Part shown: positions 17,338 through 26,579 of the stretch, in pieces
How positions within the stretch are numbered: the stretch's first letter is position 1
Layout: each line of letters opens with the position of its first letter
NCBI RefSeq assembly: GCF_013416775.1
Contig: NZ_SZVI01000013.1
Location: forward strand, 992,001-1,056,000
Origin: Rhodoferax sp. BLA1
Lineage (GTDB): Bacteria > Pseudomonadota > Gammaproteobacteria > Burkholderiales > Burkholderiaceae_C
DNA: 64,000 nucleotides
Direction of reading: 5' to 3'
Made by a program: the position numbers and the translations under genes
Notes under the pieces: model-generated
The model's database searches: none
What the model saw: only the letters and a program-made list of their open reading frames with translations
Told to the model about the DNA's origin: nothing

Positions 17338-17694
17338 ATGGCCTCAGACGCATCCTTCGCGGACTACGTCTGTGACCAGGTCAGCGGCGCCGGGCCGGTG
17401 TCCTCTCGCAAGATGTTTGGTGAATACGCCATCTACTGCTGTGGCAAGGTGGTGGCGCTGGTGTGTGACAACCAGCTGTTTGTCAAACCCACCGAGGCCG
17501 GGCGGGTGTGGATTGGCAACCCGGTGGAGGCTCACCCCTTTCCCGGTGCCAAACCCTGGTTTCTCATTGAGGATGCGTTGGACGACCGCCCCTGGATCAC
17601 CCAGCTGATCCGTCTGACCGAGTTGGAGACACCGGCCCCCAAACCCAAAGCTGCAAAAAAAGCCAAGGGCAGCGCCCCGTCAAAACGCCAGTAA
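17338..17694 (+). CDS. TfoX N-terminal domain protein
   Basis: The 118-residue protein matches the TfoX/Sxy N-terminal domain: DYVCDQVSGAGPVSSRKMFGEYAIYCCGKVVAL contains the characteristic R-K/R-MFG-G-like motif, then LFVKPTEAG and the PW-FLIEDALDD segment. It lacks the TfoX C-terminal domain and ends in a Lys/Ala/Pro tail. Full-length TfoX regulates competence, but single-domain versions are common and of unknown role. It lies 26 bases after accD and its end overlaps the convergent yggT-like gene by 15 bases. Confidence 0.85.
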   Translation: MASDASFADYVCDQVSGAGPVSSRKMFGEYAIYCCGKVVALVCDNQLFVKPTEAGRVWIGNPVEAHPFPGAKPWFLIEDALDDRPWITQLIRLTELETPAPKPKAAKKAKGSAPSKRQ

Positions 17695-18246
17695 AGCCGC
17701 TGCCTGCAGGTTGCCCAGCACAATGGCCAAAATCTGCAAAATCACCAGCAGCGCCAGCGGCGACAGATCCACACCACCAATCAGCGGCAAAACGCGCCGG
17801 ATTGGCACCAGCAAGGGGCTCACCAAGCGCTCCAGCACATCGGCGATCACTGAATTGGTCTGCACCCAGGACAAGACCGCATACACAATCACCGCGCCGG
17901 TCATCGCCGACACCGTCATCCGCAGCAAACCAAACAGCGCCAGGATCGGCACCGCAAACAAACCACCGGCCGCACCCGCCAGCAGCCACAACAGGCCAAA
18001 TTCAGCCAACTGCAGCAGGAAAGCCGCCACCAGGCTGGCGGTGTCGAGTGCACCCATCGACGGAATCACCTTGCGCAGCGGCAGCACGATCCAGTCGGTC
18101 AGTGCAAACACAAAACGTCCGAGCGGGTTGCCCGAGCGCGTCGACATCGGAATCCGCAGGTACTGCATGTACAGACGCAGCAGGCAGGCGCCGCTGAGCA
18201 AACCAACAACAACCTCAAGCAGCAGGGTAAAAATTTGGTACAGCAT
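17680..18246 (-). CDS. YggT family integral membrane protein
   Basis: The 188-residue protein has two copies of the YggT domain, each a pair of hydrophobic helices with the conserved P-L/I-R segment: DWIVLPLRKVIPSMGALD (about 50-67) and ERLVSPLLVPIRRVLPLIGG (about 133-152) followed by D-L/T-S/A-P. YggT proteins are linked to osmotic stress and envelope or division functions, but the mechanism is unclear. I start at the ATG at 18246 rather than an upstream TTG. It is the only minus-strand gene between sdh and the hemerythrin gene. Confidence 0.88.
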   Translation of the reverse strand: MLYQIFTLLLEVVVGLLSGACLLRLYMQYLRIPMSTRSGNPLGRFVFALTDWIVLPLRKVIPSMGALDTASLVAAFLLQLAEFGLLWLLAGAAGGLFAVPILALFGLLRMTVSAMTGAVIVYAVLSWVQTNSVIADVLERLVSPLLVPIRRVLPLIGGVDLSPLALLVILQILAIVLGNLQAAALLAF

Positions 18247-18383
18247 GGTGTCAAAACAAAGCAAGTCAGGTGCGCTGCATCATAGCGACAGCGCGGCACT
18301 TTAAAATACGCAGCTTTGCCTTGTCTCCAACCCGCGTGCGGGCTTTTGCCCACCTGGCCGCCACCCACTCTTGATTGACGCAC

Positions 18384-19946
18384 ATGTCTGAACCCATCAC
18401 CGCCGCACCCAGCCCAGCCCCCCAGGACGAGAACCAGCTCATGGCCGAGCGGCGCGACAAGCTCAAGGCACTGCGTCAGGCGCAGACTGAGGGCAAAGGC
18501 GTGGCCTTCCCGAACGACTTCAAACCGGCCGACCACGCCGCCGACCTGTTTGCCGCACACGCCGGGCAAACGCCGGAAGGCCTGTTGGAACAAGGCGCCC
18601 AAGCCAAAATCGCCGGGCGCATGATGCTCAAACGCGTCATGGGCAAAGCCAGTTTTGCCACCCTGCAAGACAGCACAGGGCGCATCCAGGTCTACATCAA
18701 ACGTGACGACGTGGGTGAAGAAATTTACGCCGCCTTCAAACACTGGGACCTGGGCGACATCGTGGCCGCCGAAGGCATCGTGTTCAAAACCAAGACCGGC
18801 GAGTTATCGATCCACGCCAGCAGCATCCGTCTGTTGACCAAGAGCCTGCGCCCGATGCCCGACAAGTTCCACGGCATGGCCGACCAAGAGGTCAAGTACC
18901 GCCAGCGTTACGTCGACCTGATGACCGACGAAGACACGCGCAAACGTTTTGTGGCGCGCAGCAAGGCGGTCAGCGGCATCCGTGAGTTCATGGTGGCGCA
19001 CGACTTTCTGGAAGTCGAAACCCCGATGCTGCACCCGATCCCAGGCGGTGCCAACGCCAAACCTTTTGCCACGCACCACAACGCGCTGGACCAGCAGATG
19101 TTCCTGCGCATTGCGCCCGAGCTCTACCTCAAGCGCCTGATCGTGGGTGGTTTTGATCGCGTGTTCGAGATCAACCGCAGCTTCCGCAACGAAGGCATCA
19201 GCGTGCGCCACAACCCCGAGTTCACCATGATGGAGTTCTACGCGGCGTACTGGGACTACCAGGACCTGATGACTTTCACCGAAGCACTGATCCGCGACGC
19301 CGCCCAACGCGCCCTGGGCACGCTGCAACTGAGCTACGCGGGCAAACCGGTGGATCTGGAACAGCCGTTTGAACGCCTGACCATCCATGAAGCGATTTGC
19401 AAATACACCGAAGCTGGCGAACAACTCGCCGACGGCTCGGGCCTGAAGGTCGACAGCGCCGAGTGGTTGCGCTCGGTCTTGCCCAAACTCGGCATCACCG
19501 AAGCCAAACACCACATCTCGACGCGCAGCCTGCCCAGCTTGCAAGTGCTGTATTTTGAAGAAACCGTGGAAGAAAAGCTCTGGCAACCCACATTCATCAT
19601 GGAGCACCCGACCGAAATCAGCCCGCTGGCCCGCGCCAACGACAGCCGCCCCGAAGTGACCGAGCGTTTTGAGCTCTACATCACCGGGCGCGAGTTCGGC
19701 AACGGTTTCAGCGAGTTGAACGACGCCGAAGAACAAGCCGCGCGCTTCCAGGCTCAGGTGGCCGCCAAAGACAGCGGCGACGACGAAGCCATGTATTACG
19801 ACCACGACTTCATCCGTGCGCTGGAATACGGCATGCCACCCACCGGCGGCTGCGGCGTCGGGCTGGACCGGCTGATGATGTTGCTGACCGACAGCAGCAG
19901 CATCCGCGATGTGATTCTGTTCCCGGCTTTGCGCCGAGAAGTTTAA
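18384..19946 (+). CDS. lysS: Lysine-tRNA ligase, class II
   Basis: LysS charges tRNA-Lys. The 520-residue protein has the N-terminal OB-fold anticodon-binding domain (about 70-160, GRMMLKRVMGKASFATLQD) and the class II catalytic core: motif 1 near FLEVETPMLHPIPGGA, motif 2 in RNEGISVRHNPEFTMMEFY, and motif 3 in GCGVGLDRLMMLL. I use the ATG at 18384; the in-frame TTG three codons earlier is unlikely. A TTTAAAAT sequence at 18300-18307 could be part of its promoter. A palindromic repeat begins four bases after the stop. Confidence 0.97.
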   Translation: MSEPITAAPSPAPQDENQLMAERRDKLKALRQAQTEGKGVAFPNDFKPADHAADLFAAHAGQTPEGLLEQGAQAKIAGRMMLKRVMGKASFATLQDSTGRIQVYIKRDDVGEEIYAAFKHWDLGDIVAAEGIVFKTKTGELSIHASSIRLLTKSLRPMPDKFHGMADQEVKYRQRYVDLMTDEDTRKRFVARSKAVSGIREFMVAHDFLEVETPMLHPIPGGANAKPFATHHNALDQQMFLRIAPELYLKRLIVGGFDRVFEINRSFRNEGISVRHNPEFTMMEFYAAYWDYQDLMTFTEALIRDAAQRALGTLQLSYAGKPVDLEQPFERLTIHEAICKYTEAGEQLADGSGLKVDSAEWLRSVLPKLGITEAKHHISTRSLPSLQVLYFEETVEEKLWQPTFIMEHPTEISPLARANDSRPEVTERFELYITGREFGNGFSELNDAEEQAARFQAQVAAKDSGDDEAMYYDHDFIRALEYGMPPTGGCGVGLDRLMMLLTDSSSIRDVILFPALRREV

Positions 19947-19949
19947 GGA

Positions 19950-20003
19950 AAATTGGCCTCTAGCCCTTATGAATAAAGGGCTGATAGCTATGCCTACGAT
20001 AGT
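19950..20003 (+). repeat. Dispersed palindromic repeat, copy C
   Basis: This full-length copy reads AATTGGCCTC, TAGCCCTTAT, GAAT, AAAGGGCT, GAT, AGCTAT, GCCTACGATAG. It fills the whole lysS to YgjP-like gap, and its ATGCC supplies the most likely start codon (19990) of the downstream gene. Confidence 0.88.
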
Positions 20004-20538
20004 GAACCCAGGTAGCGCACGGCCCCTGCGCTACCTTCAGGGCTACCCTGCGGACACCCTGGCGCAGGTCGAGCAGATGCTGCAGCAAGACCGGGTGGCC
20101 GACTGGCTGCTCAAAAAATACCCGCAAGGCCACACGGTGCGTACCGACAAGGCGCTGTTTGACTATGTGCAGGCACTCAAGTCCGAGCACCTGCGCGGCG
20201 CCGAACCCCTGGCCAAGGTGGCGTTTGACGCCAAATTGCAGGTGGTGCAACACGCGCTGGGCACCCACACCAGCATCAGCCGGGTGCAGGGCAACAAACT
20301 CAAGGCCAAACGCGAAATCCGCGTGGCCAGCCTGTTCAAACAGGCGCCCGACGAGTTTTTGAAAATGATCAGCGTGCATGAACTCGCCCACCTCAAAGAG
20401 CGCCAGCACGACAAGGCGTTTTACCAACTGTGCAGCTACATGGAGCCGCGTTACCACCAGCTCGAATTTGAGGTGCGGGTGTATCTGACCCACCTGGAGG
20501 TGTCGGGGGCGAGGTTGTGGGGCTCGGTAGCTGAGTGA
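19990..20538 (+). CDS. YgjP-like (DUF45) putative metal-dependent hydrolase
   Basis: The 182-residue protein ends in a DUF45/YgjP-type metallopeptidase-like domain: VHELAHLKERQHDKAFYQLC gives the HExxH-type motif and the downstream third-ligand region (about 123-142). Family members are zincin-like folds; E. coli YgjP has been described as a UTP pyrophosphatase, so a peptidase role should not be assumed. The start is uncertain: ATGs at 19969 and 19990 both lie inside the palindromic repeat and lack a strong ribosome-binding site. I chose 19990. Confidence 0.8.
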   Translation: MPTIVNPGSARPLRYLQGYPADTLAQVEQMLQQDRVADWLLKKYPQGHTVRTDKALFDYVQALKSEHLRGAEPLAKVAFDAKLQVVQHALGTHTSISRVQGNKLKAKREIRVASLFKQAPDEFLKMISVHELAHLKERQHDKAFYQLCSYMEPRYHQLEFEVRVYLTHLEVSGARLWGSVAE

Positions 20539-20940
20539 AATAACTTTGCAGCGGAGGGCAGTGGGAAGCTTGAGGCGGCCTCCTCAACCTGCAAAAGCCC
20601 CCGATAGCGAAGTTTCGGCGTAGCCCAATCGGCTACGGCAGAAACCACCCAAAACGTATAAAAGTCACGCCTGCATCGAAGGTGCAGGTGACAAAACAGA
20701 CATCGACTTGCGCTGCTTCATCGCCATGTTGAACGGATTTATGCGTCGTCAACCAAGGCCATACGCACGGTAATGGCTTGTGCCAAGCCCCGGTTCGGGC
20801 CTGCACTTTATGCTCAAATTTCAGGATCAGGTGCTGAAACCCGTTGTACCAGCTTGGCATCTGCTGGCACGCTTACGTATCAGTTGAGTGAATTCCCCGG
20901 TTCGCACGGCGGACAAAGGATCAACGAATGCGAGGAAGCC
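20539..20940 (+). other. 402-base leader region ahead of the sensor kinase
   Basis: No coding region is convincing here, although the kinase frame stays open from 20773. Several hairpins are visible: TTGAGG with CCTCAA at about 20571-20588, GTAGCC with GGCTAC at about 20621-20637, and the strongest, GTCACGCCTGCA (20664-20675) with TGCAGGTGAC (20683-20692), ten pairs with a two-base bulge. None has a T tract. The region may be a structured 5' leader, but it does not match the cyclic-di-GMP-I consensus seen at 31.3 kb. Confidence 0.4.
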
Positions 20941-22785
20941 ATGAGTCCGGATTTGACCGAACAGTTGTGGGAACAAAACCCTGACGCCTTGATCGCCATC
21001 GCGCCTGATGGAACCATCCTGCACTGGAACTTGGCGGCAGCAGCGATTTTTGGTTATGGCGTTGACGAGGCCATCGGCCAGCCTATTCTGGAACTGATCG
21101 TGCCGAAGGACTGCTTCGACGAGGAATTGCACATCCAGGCCGAGGCCTTGCACCGGGGGCTCACCGTCTATGAGTCGGTACGCCGGTGCAAGAACGGCAC
21201 TTTGGTGCATGTCAGCGTGTCAACCAAGGCCGTGTTGCATGCGAACGGTCAACTGAAATACTTTCTGTCGAACAAAAAGGACATCACGCACCTGAGGGTC
21301 CTGCGCGACGCCAAGCTCGTGAATGCGCGTTTTCACGACCTGCTGGAGTCCACGCCAGATGCCATCGTGATGGTCAACGTCACCGGCCGCATCGTGCTCA
21401 TCAACTCGCAGGCAGAAAAAATGTTTGGCCATCAGCGCGCGGACCTGCTGGGGCAGCCGGTAGAAATACTGCTGCCAATCCGCTTTCGCTCCGCCCACCT
21501 CGCACACCGTGGCGGCTACTTTGAGCAACCGCGCACACGCACCATGGGTGCAGGTTTGGAGCTTTACGGACTGCGCAAAGACGGCGCCGAGTTTCCCGTG
21601 GAAATCAGCCTGAGCCCGCTCAAAACCGAAGAAGGCACCATGGTCATGAGCGCCATTCGCGACATCACGGATCGCAAGAAGGCCGATCAAAAATTCAAGG
21701 ATCTTCTGGAGTCGGCGCCTGACGCCATGGTCATTGTCAACCGCGATGGCAGGATGGTGCTGGTCAACTCCCAAGCGGTGCGGCTGTTTGGCTGGACCAG
21801 GGAGGAACTGCTGGGACAGATGATCGAAATCATCGTCCCGGAACGCTTGCGCAGCAAACACCCGGGACACCGAGCGGGGTTTTTCTCACAACCCCGGGCG
21901 CGCGCCATGGGGGCCGGTCTGGAACTGTTTGGACTGCGCAAAGACGGGAGCGAATTTCCGGTCGAAATCAGCCTGAGCCCACTGGAGACAGAGGAAGGCC
22001 TGTTCGTTTCCAGTGCCATCAGGGACGTTACCGAGCGCAAACGTTTCGAGCAGACCTTGCGCGACAAGAACCTTGAGCTTGAAAACGCCGCCTTAGCCAA
22101 GGACCGCTTTTTTGCCAGCATGTCACACGAATTGCGCACACCACTGAACGCCATCATCGGCTTCACCGGCACCCTGCTGATGAAACTCCCTGGCCCGCTC
22201 ACTGCGGAACAGGACAAACAGTTGCAAATCGTTCAGAAGGGCGCCAGGCACCTGTTGTCGCTGATCAACGACATGCTGGATCTGGCCAAGCTGGACGCCA
22301 ACAAGCTTGATTTCGATATTGAAACCACCGATTGCAATAGCGTTGTGGAGGACGTGGCGGCATCGCTGCGCCCCGAGGCGGAAAGAAAAGACCTGCTGTT
22401 TACGGTGGACCTTCCTGATCCCGCAGTCACACTGCAAACAGATCGCCGAGCCCTGAGCCAGATCATCATCAACCTGACCGGCAATGCCATCAAATTCACC
22501 GAACGGGGAAGCGTGCATTTGCGCCTGCAACGGCTGACGGTTGCTGGTCGACATCTGCTGTCCTTCAGTGTGGAAGATACCGGGCCAGGCATTGCAGAGC
22601 AGGACCAGAGCCGCCTGTTCGAGGCGTTCTCCAGAATTGAGGCGGCGAGCCGGCGCAAACTCGAAGGCAGCGGGCTGGGCTTACATCTGAGCAGCAAGCT
22701 GGCCGAACAGCTGGGTGGCAAGATCACCTATCACGGGGCGATAGGTCAAGGCAGCACATTCACGCTGGCGTTGTGGGAAGACTAG
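20941..22785 (+). CDS. Soluble PAS-domain sensor histidine kinase
   Basis: The 614-residue protein has no membrane segment, so it senses a cytoplasmic signal. It contains three PAS domains (about 5-120, 130-245, 250-365), a HisKA domain with the phospho-accepting His in MSHELRTPLNAIIGF (about residue 395) and an HATPase domain (N-box NLTGNAIKF about 510, G-box GSGLGLHLS about 578). PAS2 and PAS3 are near-duplicates. The ATG at 20941 follows GAGGAAG; the longer open frame upstream lacks conserved sequence. It is followed after 3 bases by a receiver protein and then a phosphodiesterase, its likely output. Confidence 0.9.
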   Translation: MSPDLTEQLWEQNPDALIAIAPDGTILHWNLAAAAIFGYGVDEAIGQPILELIVPKDCFDEELHIQAEALHRGLTVYESVRRCKNGTLVHVSVSTKAVLHANGQLKYFLSNKKDITHLRVLRDAKLVNARFHDLLESTPDAIVMVNVTGRIVLINSQAEKMFGHQRADLLGQPVEILLPIRFRSAHLAHRGGYFEQPRTRTMGAGLELYGLRKDGAEFPVEISLSPLKTEEGTMVMSAIRDITDRKKADQKFKDLLESAPDAMVIVNRDGRMVLVNSQAVRLFGWTREELLGQMIEIIVPERLRSKHPGHRAGFFSQPRARAMGAGLELFGLRKDGSEFPVEISLSPLETEEGLFVSSAIRDVTERKRFEQTLRDKNLELENAALAKDRFFASMSHELRTPLNAIIGFTGTLLMKLPGPLTAEQDKQLQIVQKGARHLLSLINDMLDLAKLDANKLDFDIETTDCNSVVEDVAASLRPEAERKDLLFTVDLPDPAVTLQTDRRALSQIIINLTGNAIKFTERGSVHLRLQRLTVAGRHLLSFSVEDTGPGIAEQDQSRLFEAFSRIEAASRRKLEGSGLGLHLSSKLAEQLGGKITYHGAIGQGSTFTLALWED

Positions 22786-22788
22786 ACC

Positions 22789-23175
22789 ATGCACGCACGC
22801 ATTCTGATCATCGAGGACGACAGCGCCAGCCGCGCATTGGTGGGCTACCTGCTGGAGGCTTCTGGTTACGCCACGCTGGAGGCCGAAGACGGCAGCATTG
22901 GCCTACGCATGGCGCTGCAGGCACAGCCGGACCTCATCATTTGTGATTTGCAAATGCCGCAGATGAATGGCTATGAACTGGTGCGCGCATTGCGGGAGCA
23001 ATCTGACTGGCACCGAGTTCCATTGATTGCCGTGACTGCGTTTTCGATGGCGGGCGACCGCGAAACCGCGCTGGCCGCCGGTTTCGATGAACACATTACC
23101 AAACCCATCACGCCAGAGACCTTCGTCGGGCAGATCGAAGCCTTTTTACCGAACACACTGCGAGCGAGGCACTGA
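22789..23175 (+). CDS. Single-domain response regulator (CheY/DivK-like)
   Basis: The 128-residue protein is one receiver domain: acidic pocket IIEDD near residue 9, phospho-acceptor Asp in IICDLQMPQMNG (about residue 53), Thr/Ser in VTAFS and Lys in THKP-like HITKPITPE. There is no output domain, so it must act through protein contacts or as a phosphate shuttle. It lies between the PAS kinase (3-base gap) and the REC-EAL phosphodiesterase (12-base gap), suggesting a phosphorelay. Confidence 0.93.
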   Translation: MHARILIIEDDSASRALVGYLLEASGYATLEAEDGSIGLRMALQAQPDLIICDLQMPQMNGYELVRALREQSDWHRVPLIAVTAFSMAGDRETALAAGFDEHITKPITPETFVGQIEAFLPNTLRARH

Positions 23176-23187
23176 CAGGATCACATC

Positions 23188-26100
23188 ATGGCCAAGATAC
23201 TCGTCGTTGACGATCAGATCGAGAACCGACTCTTGGTCGTCACCCTGATTGATAGCCTGGGGTACCAGGCTCTGGAGGCCTCTGACGGTGTTGAGGCCCT
23301 GGCACTGGTGCGCGCCGAGCACCCCGATCTGGTGATTTCGGACATTTTGATGCCGACCATGGACGGTTACGAATTTGTCCGCCAGTTGCGCGAAGATCCA
23401 ACCCTGGCCGCTACTGAAGTGATTTTTTACAGTGCGCATTACCGTGAACGCGAAGCCCGCAATCTGGCCAAAGCCTGCGGCGTATCGCGTGTGCTGGTCA
23501 AACCCTGCGAGCCGCAAGACATCCTGCTCGCGATCAATCAGGCCCTGACACATGTTGCGCAGCCAACGACGTCACCAGACGCACAGATATTTGGCAGCCA
23601 GCACCTGCGCCTGATGACTGACACCCTGTCAGAAAAAGTGGCGGAGCTGGAAGCCGCCAGTCGGCGCATGGCGGCCCTGAGCGATCTCAACCTGCAACTG
23701 GCTTCCGAGCAGAGTTCAACCTTGCTGCTGGAAAAGGTCTGCCGTGGTGCGCGCGACCTGATCGGTGCGCAATACGCCGTGGTCTGCGCCAATGGCAAAA
23801 GCAAAGGCGCTGGAGCAAGGTTCTTCGCCACCAGCGGCATTGATGTCGAGCGCGCCACGCATCTGCAGACCCCGGATCTTGACCGAGGTCCGCTCGGTCA
23901 GGCTCGTGCTGATCGCCGTGCCTGCCGCATCACCAGCACCCAGGGCGATGCCACGGTGGCTGGATTGCCGTCTGGTTATCCAGCCATGTATTCCGGATTG
24001 ATCGCACCCGTGGTGTCCCTGTCGCACGCCTATGGCTGGATTTTGCTGGTCAACAAGTTGGGTGAGGCGGAATTCAGTTTGGAGGACGAACAGATCTTGT
24101 CCATTCTTGCCGCCCAAGCGGGGCGTATTTATGAGAACGGCAGTCTGTATGACGAGGTACGACAGCATGCCGAGCTTTTGCAGTTGGAAATGGAGGTGCG
24201 CATTCGCGCCACCGACGCGCTGCGTGAAAGCGAGCGCAGGTTCAGCGACATGCTGGACAACGTGGAACTGGTTTCTCTGATGTTGGACCAGGATGGGCAC
24301 ATCACCTATTGCAACGACTACCTGTTGCGGCTGACCGGATGGGAGCGCGATGAGTTATTGGGGCGGGACTGGTTTACGCTGTTTGTTGTGTCTGAGCCCG
24401 ACCGCGTCAAAGTGCCGTTTCTCGAGTTGCTCGCCAAGGGAAAGTCGACGGGGCATTTCGAGAACGAGATCGTGACCCGCACCGGACAGCGCCGGCTCAT
24501 TCGCTGGAGCAATACCGTCCTGTATTCGGCGGCGGGGGAGGTTACGGGAACAGCCAGCATTGGCGAGGACATCACCGACTACAAGGAAGCCGAAAAAAAG
24601 ATCAGGCGGCTGAACCGCGTTTATGCCGTGCTCAGTGGCATCAACACGCTGATCGTGCGCGTGCGCAGTCGCGACGAGTTGTTTCGCGAAGCTTGCCAGA
24701 TAGCGGTCAAACACGGCTTGTTCAGGACAGCGTGGATCGGCGTCGTGGATCCGGATGCCATGAAGATTGAGCCGATGGCGTCCGCTGGGGCGGATACCGC
24801 CTTCATGGACGTCCTCAAAGACCGGTTCTCGTTACACGACGATGCCTCAGCCGAAAGCAATATGAGCGTGCGCGCAGTGCGGGAAAAGCAGGCCATTCTC
24901 TTCAACGACTTGCGCACCGAGCCCACCATGGTCTTGGCAAAAGACCGTCTTGAACGCGGCATCTTGTCGATGGCCTTTCTGCCGCTATTGGTGCAAGACA
25001 CCGCTGTGGGTGTGTTGGCGCTTTATGCCGATGAGGCGGTTTTTTTTGATGACGAAGGCATGAGGCTGTTGACCGAGTTGGCCGGCGACATCGGTTTCGC
25101 GCTGGACCATCTGGACAAGGAAGAGCGGTTGAACTATCTCGCCTACTACGACGAGATCACCGGCTTGCCCAATCGCACCCTGTTTCTGGAGCGGGTCGGC
25201 CAGTTGCTGCGTGTGCGCAATGGTGAAAAAAGCAGCACGGCACTGGCCCTGGTCGATATCGCCCGCTTTCGCATCATCAATGACACGCTGGACCGCCGGG
25301 CGGGTGATGAGTTGTTGAAACTGGTCGCGCAGCGCATGCAGCAGAGCCAGGTCGGGTTTGACACGGTGGCGCGCGTGGGGATCAACTGCTTCGGCGTTGC
25401 CCTGCACGATCCGCGCGATGCTGGCAGCGTGGCACGCAGCGTGGAACAGCTATTGCGCGACTGCTTTGCCAAGCCGTTTCAGTTGCGGGGTTCCGATCTG
25501 CGCATTGCTGGCAAGGTCGGCATCGCCTTGTGCCCCGCAGACGGCGACGAGGCCGAGACGTTGTTTCGCAACGCCGAAGCCGCGCTCAAACGGGCCAAAG
25601 GGTCGGCTGAATCACTGATGTTTTATGCCCCGGCAATGAACACCCGCGTCACCGAGACGCTTAACCTGGAGAGCCGCTTGCGCACCGCACTGGAGCTGGA
25701 CCAGTTTGTGCTGCATTACCAACCCAAAGTAGACCTTTCGAGCAGAAAGTTAACCGGTGTCGAGGCTCTGATCCGTTGGAATGATCCCGAGTCTGGCTTG
25801 GTCGCACCGGCGCAGTTCATTTCGATTCTGGAAGAAACCGGTCTGATTTACGACGTAGGGCGATGGGCGCTGCGCCAGGTGCAAGAAGACAGTCTGCGTT
25901 GGCGCTTGGCCGGACTGGCCCCGGTGCGTGTGGCAGTCAATGTGTCGCCGCTGCAATTGCGCCACGGCGGCTTCGTTGACGAGGTGCGCAAAGTGATGGG
26001 AACGGACCCGCTTGCCTCGGTGGAGCTGGAGCTGGAAATCACGGAGAGCGTGATCATGGAGGACGTCAATCACAGCATTGCCTGTCTGCGTGAAATCCGC

Positions 26101-26433
26101 GCCATGGGCATCACCATTGCCATTGATGACTTCGGCACCGGCTTCTCTTCGCTCGGTTACCTGGCCAAACTGCCCGTGGACACCCTGAAGATCGACCGCT
26201 CGTTTGTGATCGATATGACCGCCGGACCCCAGGGGCTCGCCTTGGTGTCCACCATCATCAGCCTGGCGCATGCACTCAAGCTCAAGGTGGTGGCCGAGGG
26301 TGTCGAAACCGAAGAGCAGGCGCGCCTGCTGCAGTTGCTCAGCTGCGACGAGATGCAAGGTTATCTGTTCAGCAAACCGCTGCCCCGGGAAGCGCTGGAG
26401 TCCCTGCATTTGACCCGGCCTTCGGCTGCCTGA
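23188..26433 (+). CDS. REC-GAF-PAS-GAF-GGDEF*-EAL cyclic-di-GMP phosphodiesterase
   Basis: The 1081-residue protein has a receiver domain (1-120, Asp in LVISDILMPTMDGYEF), a GAF domain (about 150-330), PAS (350-465), second GAF (475-640), GGDEF-like domain (about 645-815) and EAL domain (about 825-1075). The diguanylate cyclase motif is lost: RVGINCFG (about residue 728) replaces RxGGDEF, so this half should not make cyclic-di-GMP. The EAL half looks active: GVEALIRWN, NVSPLQLR, LEITES, IDDFGTGFSSLGYL, KIDRSFV and AEGVET are all present. It is the last gene of the kinase module and probably lowers cyclic-di-GMP on phosphorylation. Confidence 0.92.
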   Translation: MAKILVVDDQIENRLLVVTLIDSLGYQALEASDGVEALALVRAEHPDLVISDILMPTMDGYEFVRQLREDPTLAATEVIFYSAHYREREARNLAKACGVSRVLVKPCEPQDILLAINQALTHVAQPTTSPDAQIFGSQHLRLMTDTLSEKVAELEAASRRMAALSDLNLQLASEQSSTLLLEKVCRGARDLIGAQYAVVCANGKSKGAGARFFATSGIDVERATHLQTPDLDRGPLGQARADRRACRITSTQGDATVAGLPSGYPAMYSGLIAPVVSLSHAYGWILLVNKLGEAEFSLEDEQILSILAAQAGRIYENGSLYDEVRQHAELLQLEMEVRIRATDALRESERRFSDMLDNVELVSLMLDQDGHITYCNDYLLRLTGWERDELLGRDWFTLFVVSEPDRVKVPFLELLAKGKSTGHFENEIVTRTGQRRLIRWSNTVLYSAAGEVTGTASIGEDITDYKEAEKKIRRLNRVYAVLSGINTLIVRVRSRDELFREACQIAVKHGLFRTAWIGVVDPDAMKIEPMASAGADTAFMDVLKDRFSLHDDASAESNMSVRAVREKQAILFNDLRTEPTMVLAKDRLERGILSMAFLPLLVQDTAVGVLALYADEAVFFDDEGMRLLTELAGDIGFALDHLDKEERLNYLAYYDEITGLPNRTLFLERVGQLLRVRNGEKSSTALALVDIARFRIINDTLDRRAGDELLKLVAQRMQQSQVGFDTVARVGINCFGVALHDPRDAGSVARSVEQLLRDCFAKPFQLRGSDLRIAGKVGIALCPADGDEAETLFRNAEAALKRAKGSAESLMFYAPAMNTRVTETLNLESRLRTALELDQFVLHYQPKVDLSSRKLTGVEALIRWNDPESGLVAPAQFISILEETGLIYDVGRWALRQVQEDSLRWRLAGLAPVRVAVNVSPLQLRHGGFVDEVRKVMGTDPLASVELELEITESVIMEDVNHSIACLREIRAMGITIAIDDFGTGFSSLGYLAKLPVDTLKIDRSFVIDMTAGPQGLALVSTIISLAHALKLKVVAEGVETEEQARLLQLLSCDEMQGYLFSKPLPREALESLHLTRPSAA

Positions 26434-26579
26434 CGTACATCTGGCATGGCCAGGCATCTGGACAGGCCGCTTTAGACCCACACCCTGATGCAAGCCAGTG
26501 GCCGCAACGTCAACACTTGCACACTGTGCCAGACGCAGCGACATCACCCCGGCATGGGTCATGCCAACGGTCTGACGCG

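Noticed and set aside
20539..20760. Second cyclic-di-GMP riboswitch before the kinase (GCAAAAGCC seen near 20593)
   Set aside because: The tetraloop hairpin and the terminal AGCGGGG block are missing or in the wrong order.
20773..20940. N-terminal extension of the PAS kinase by 56 codons
   Set aside because: No conserved sequence in the extension, and a strong GAGGAAG site precedes the ATG at 20941.
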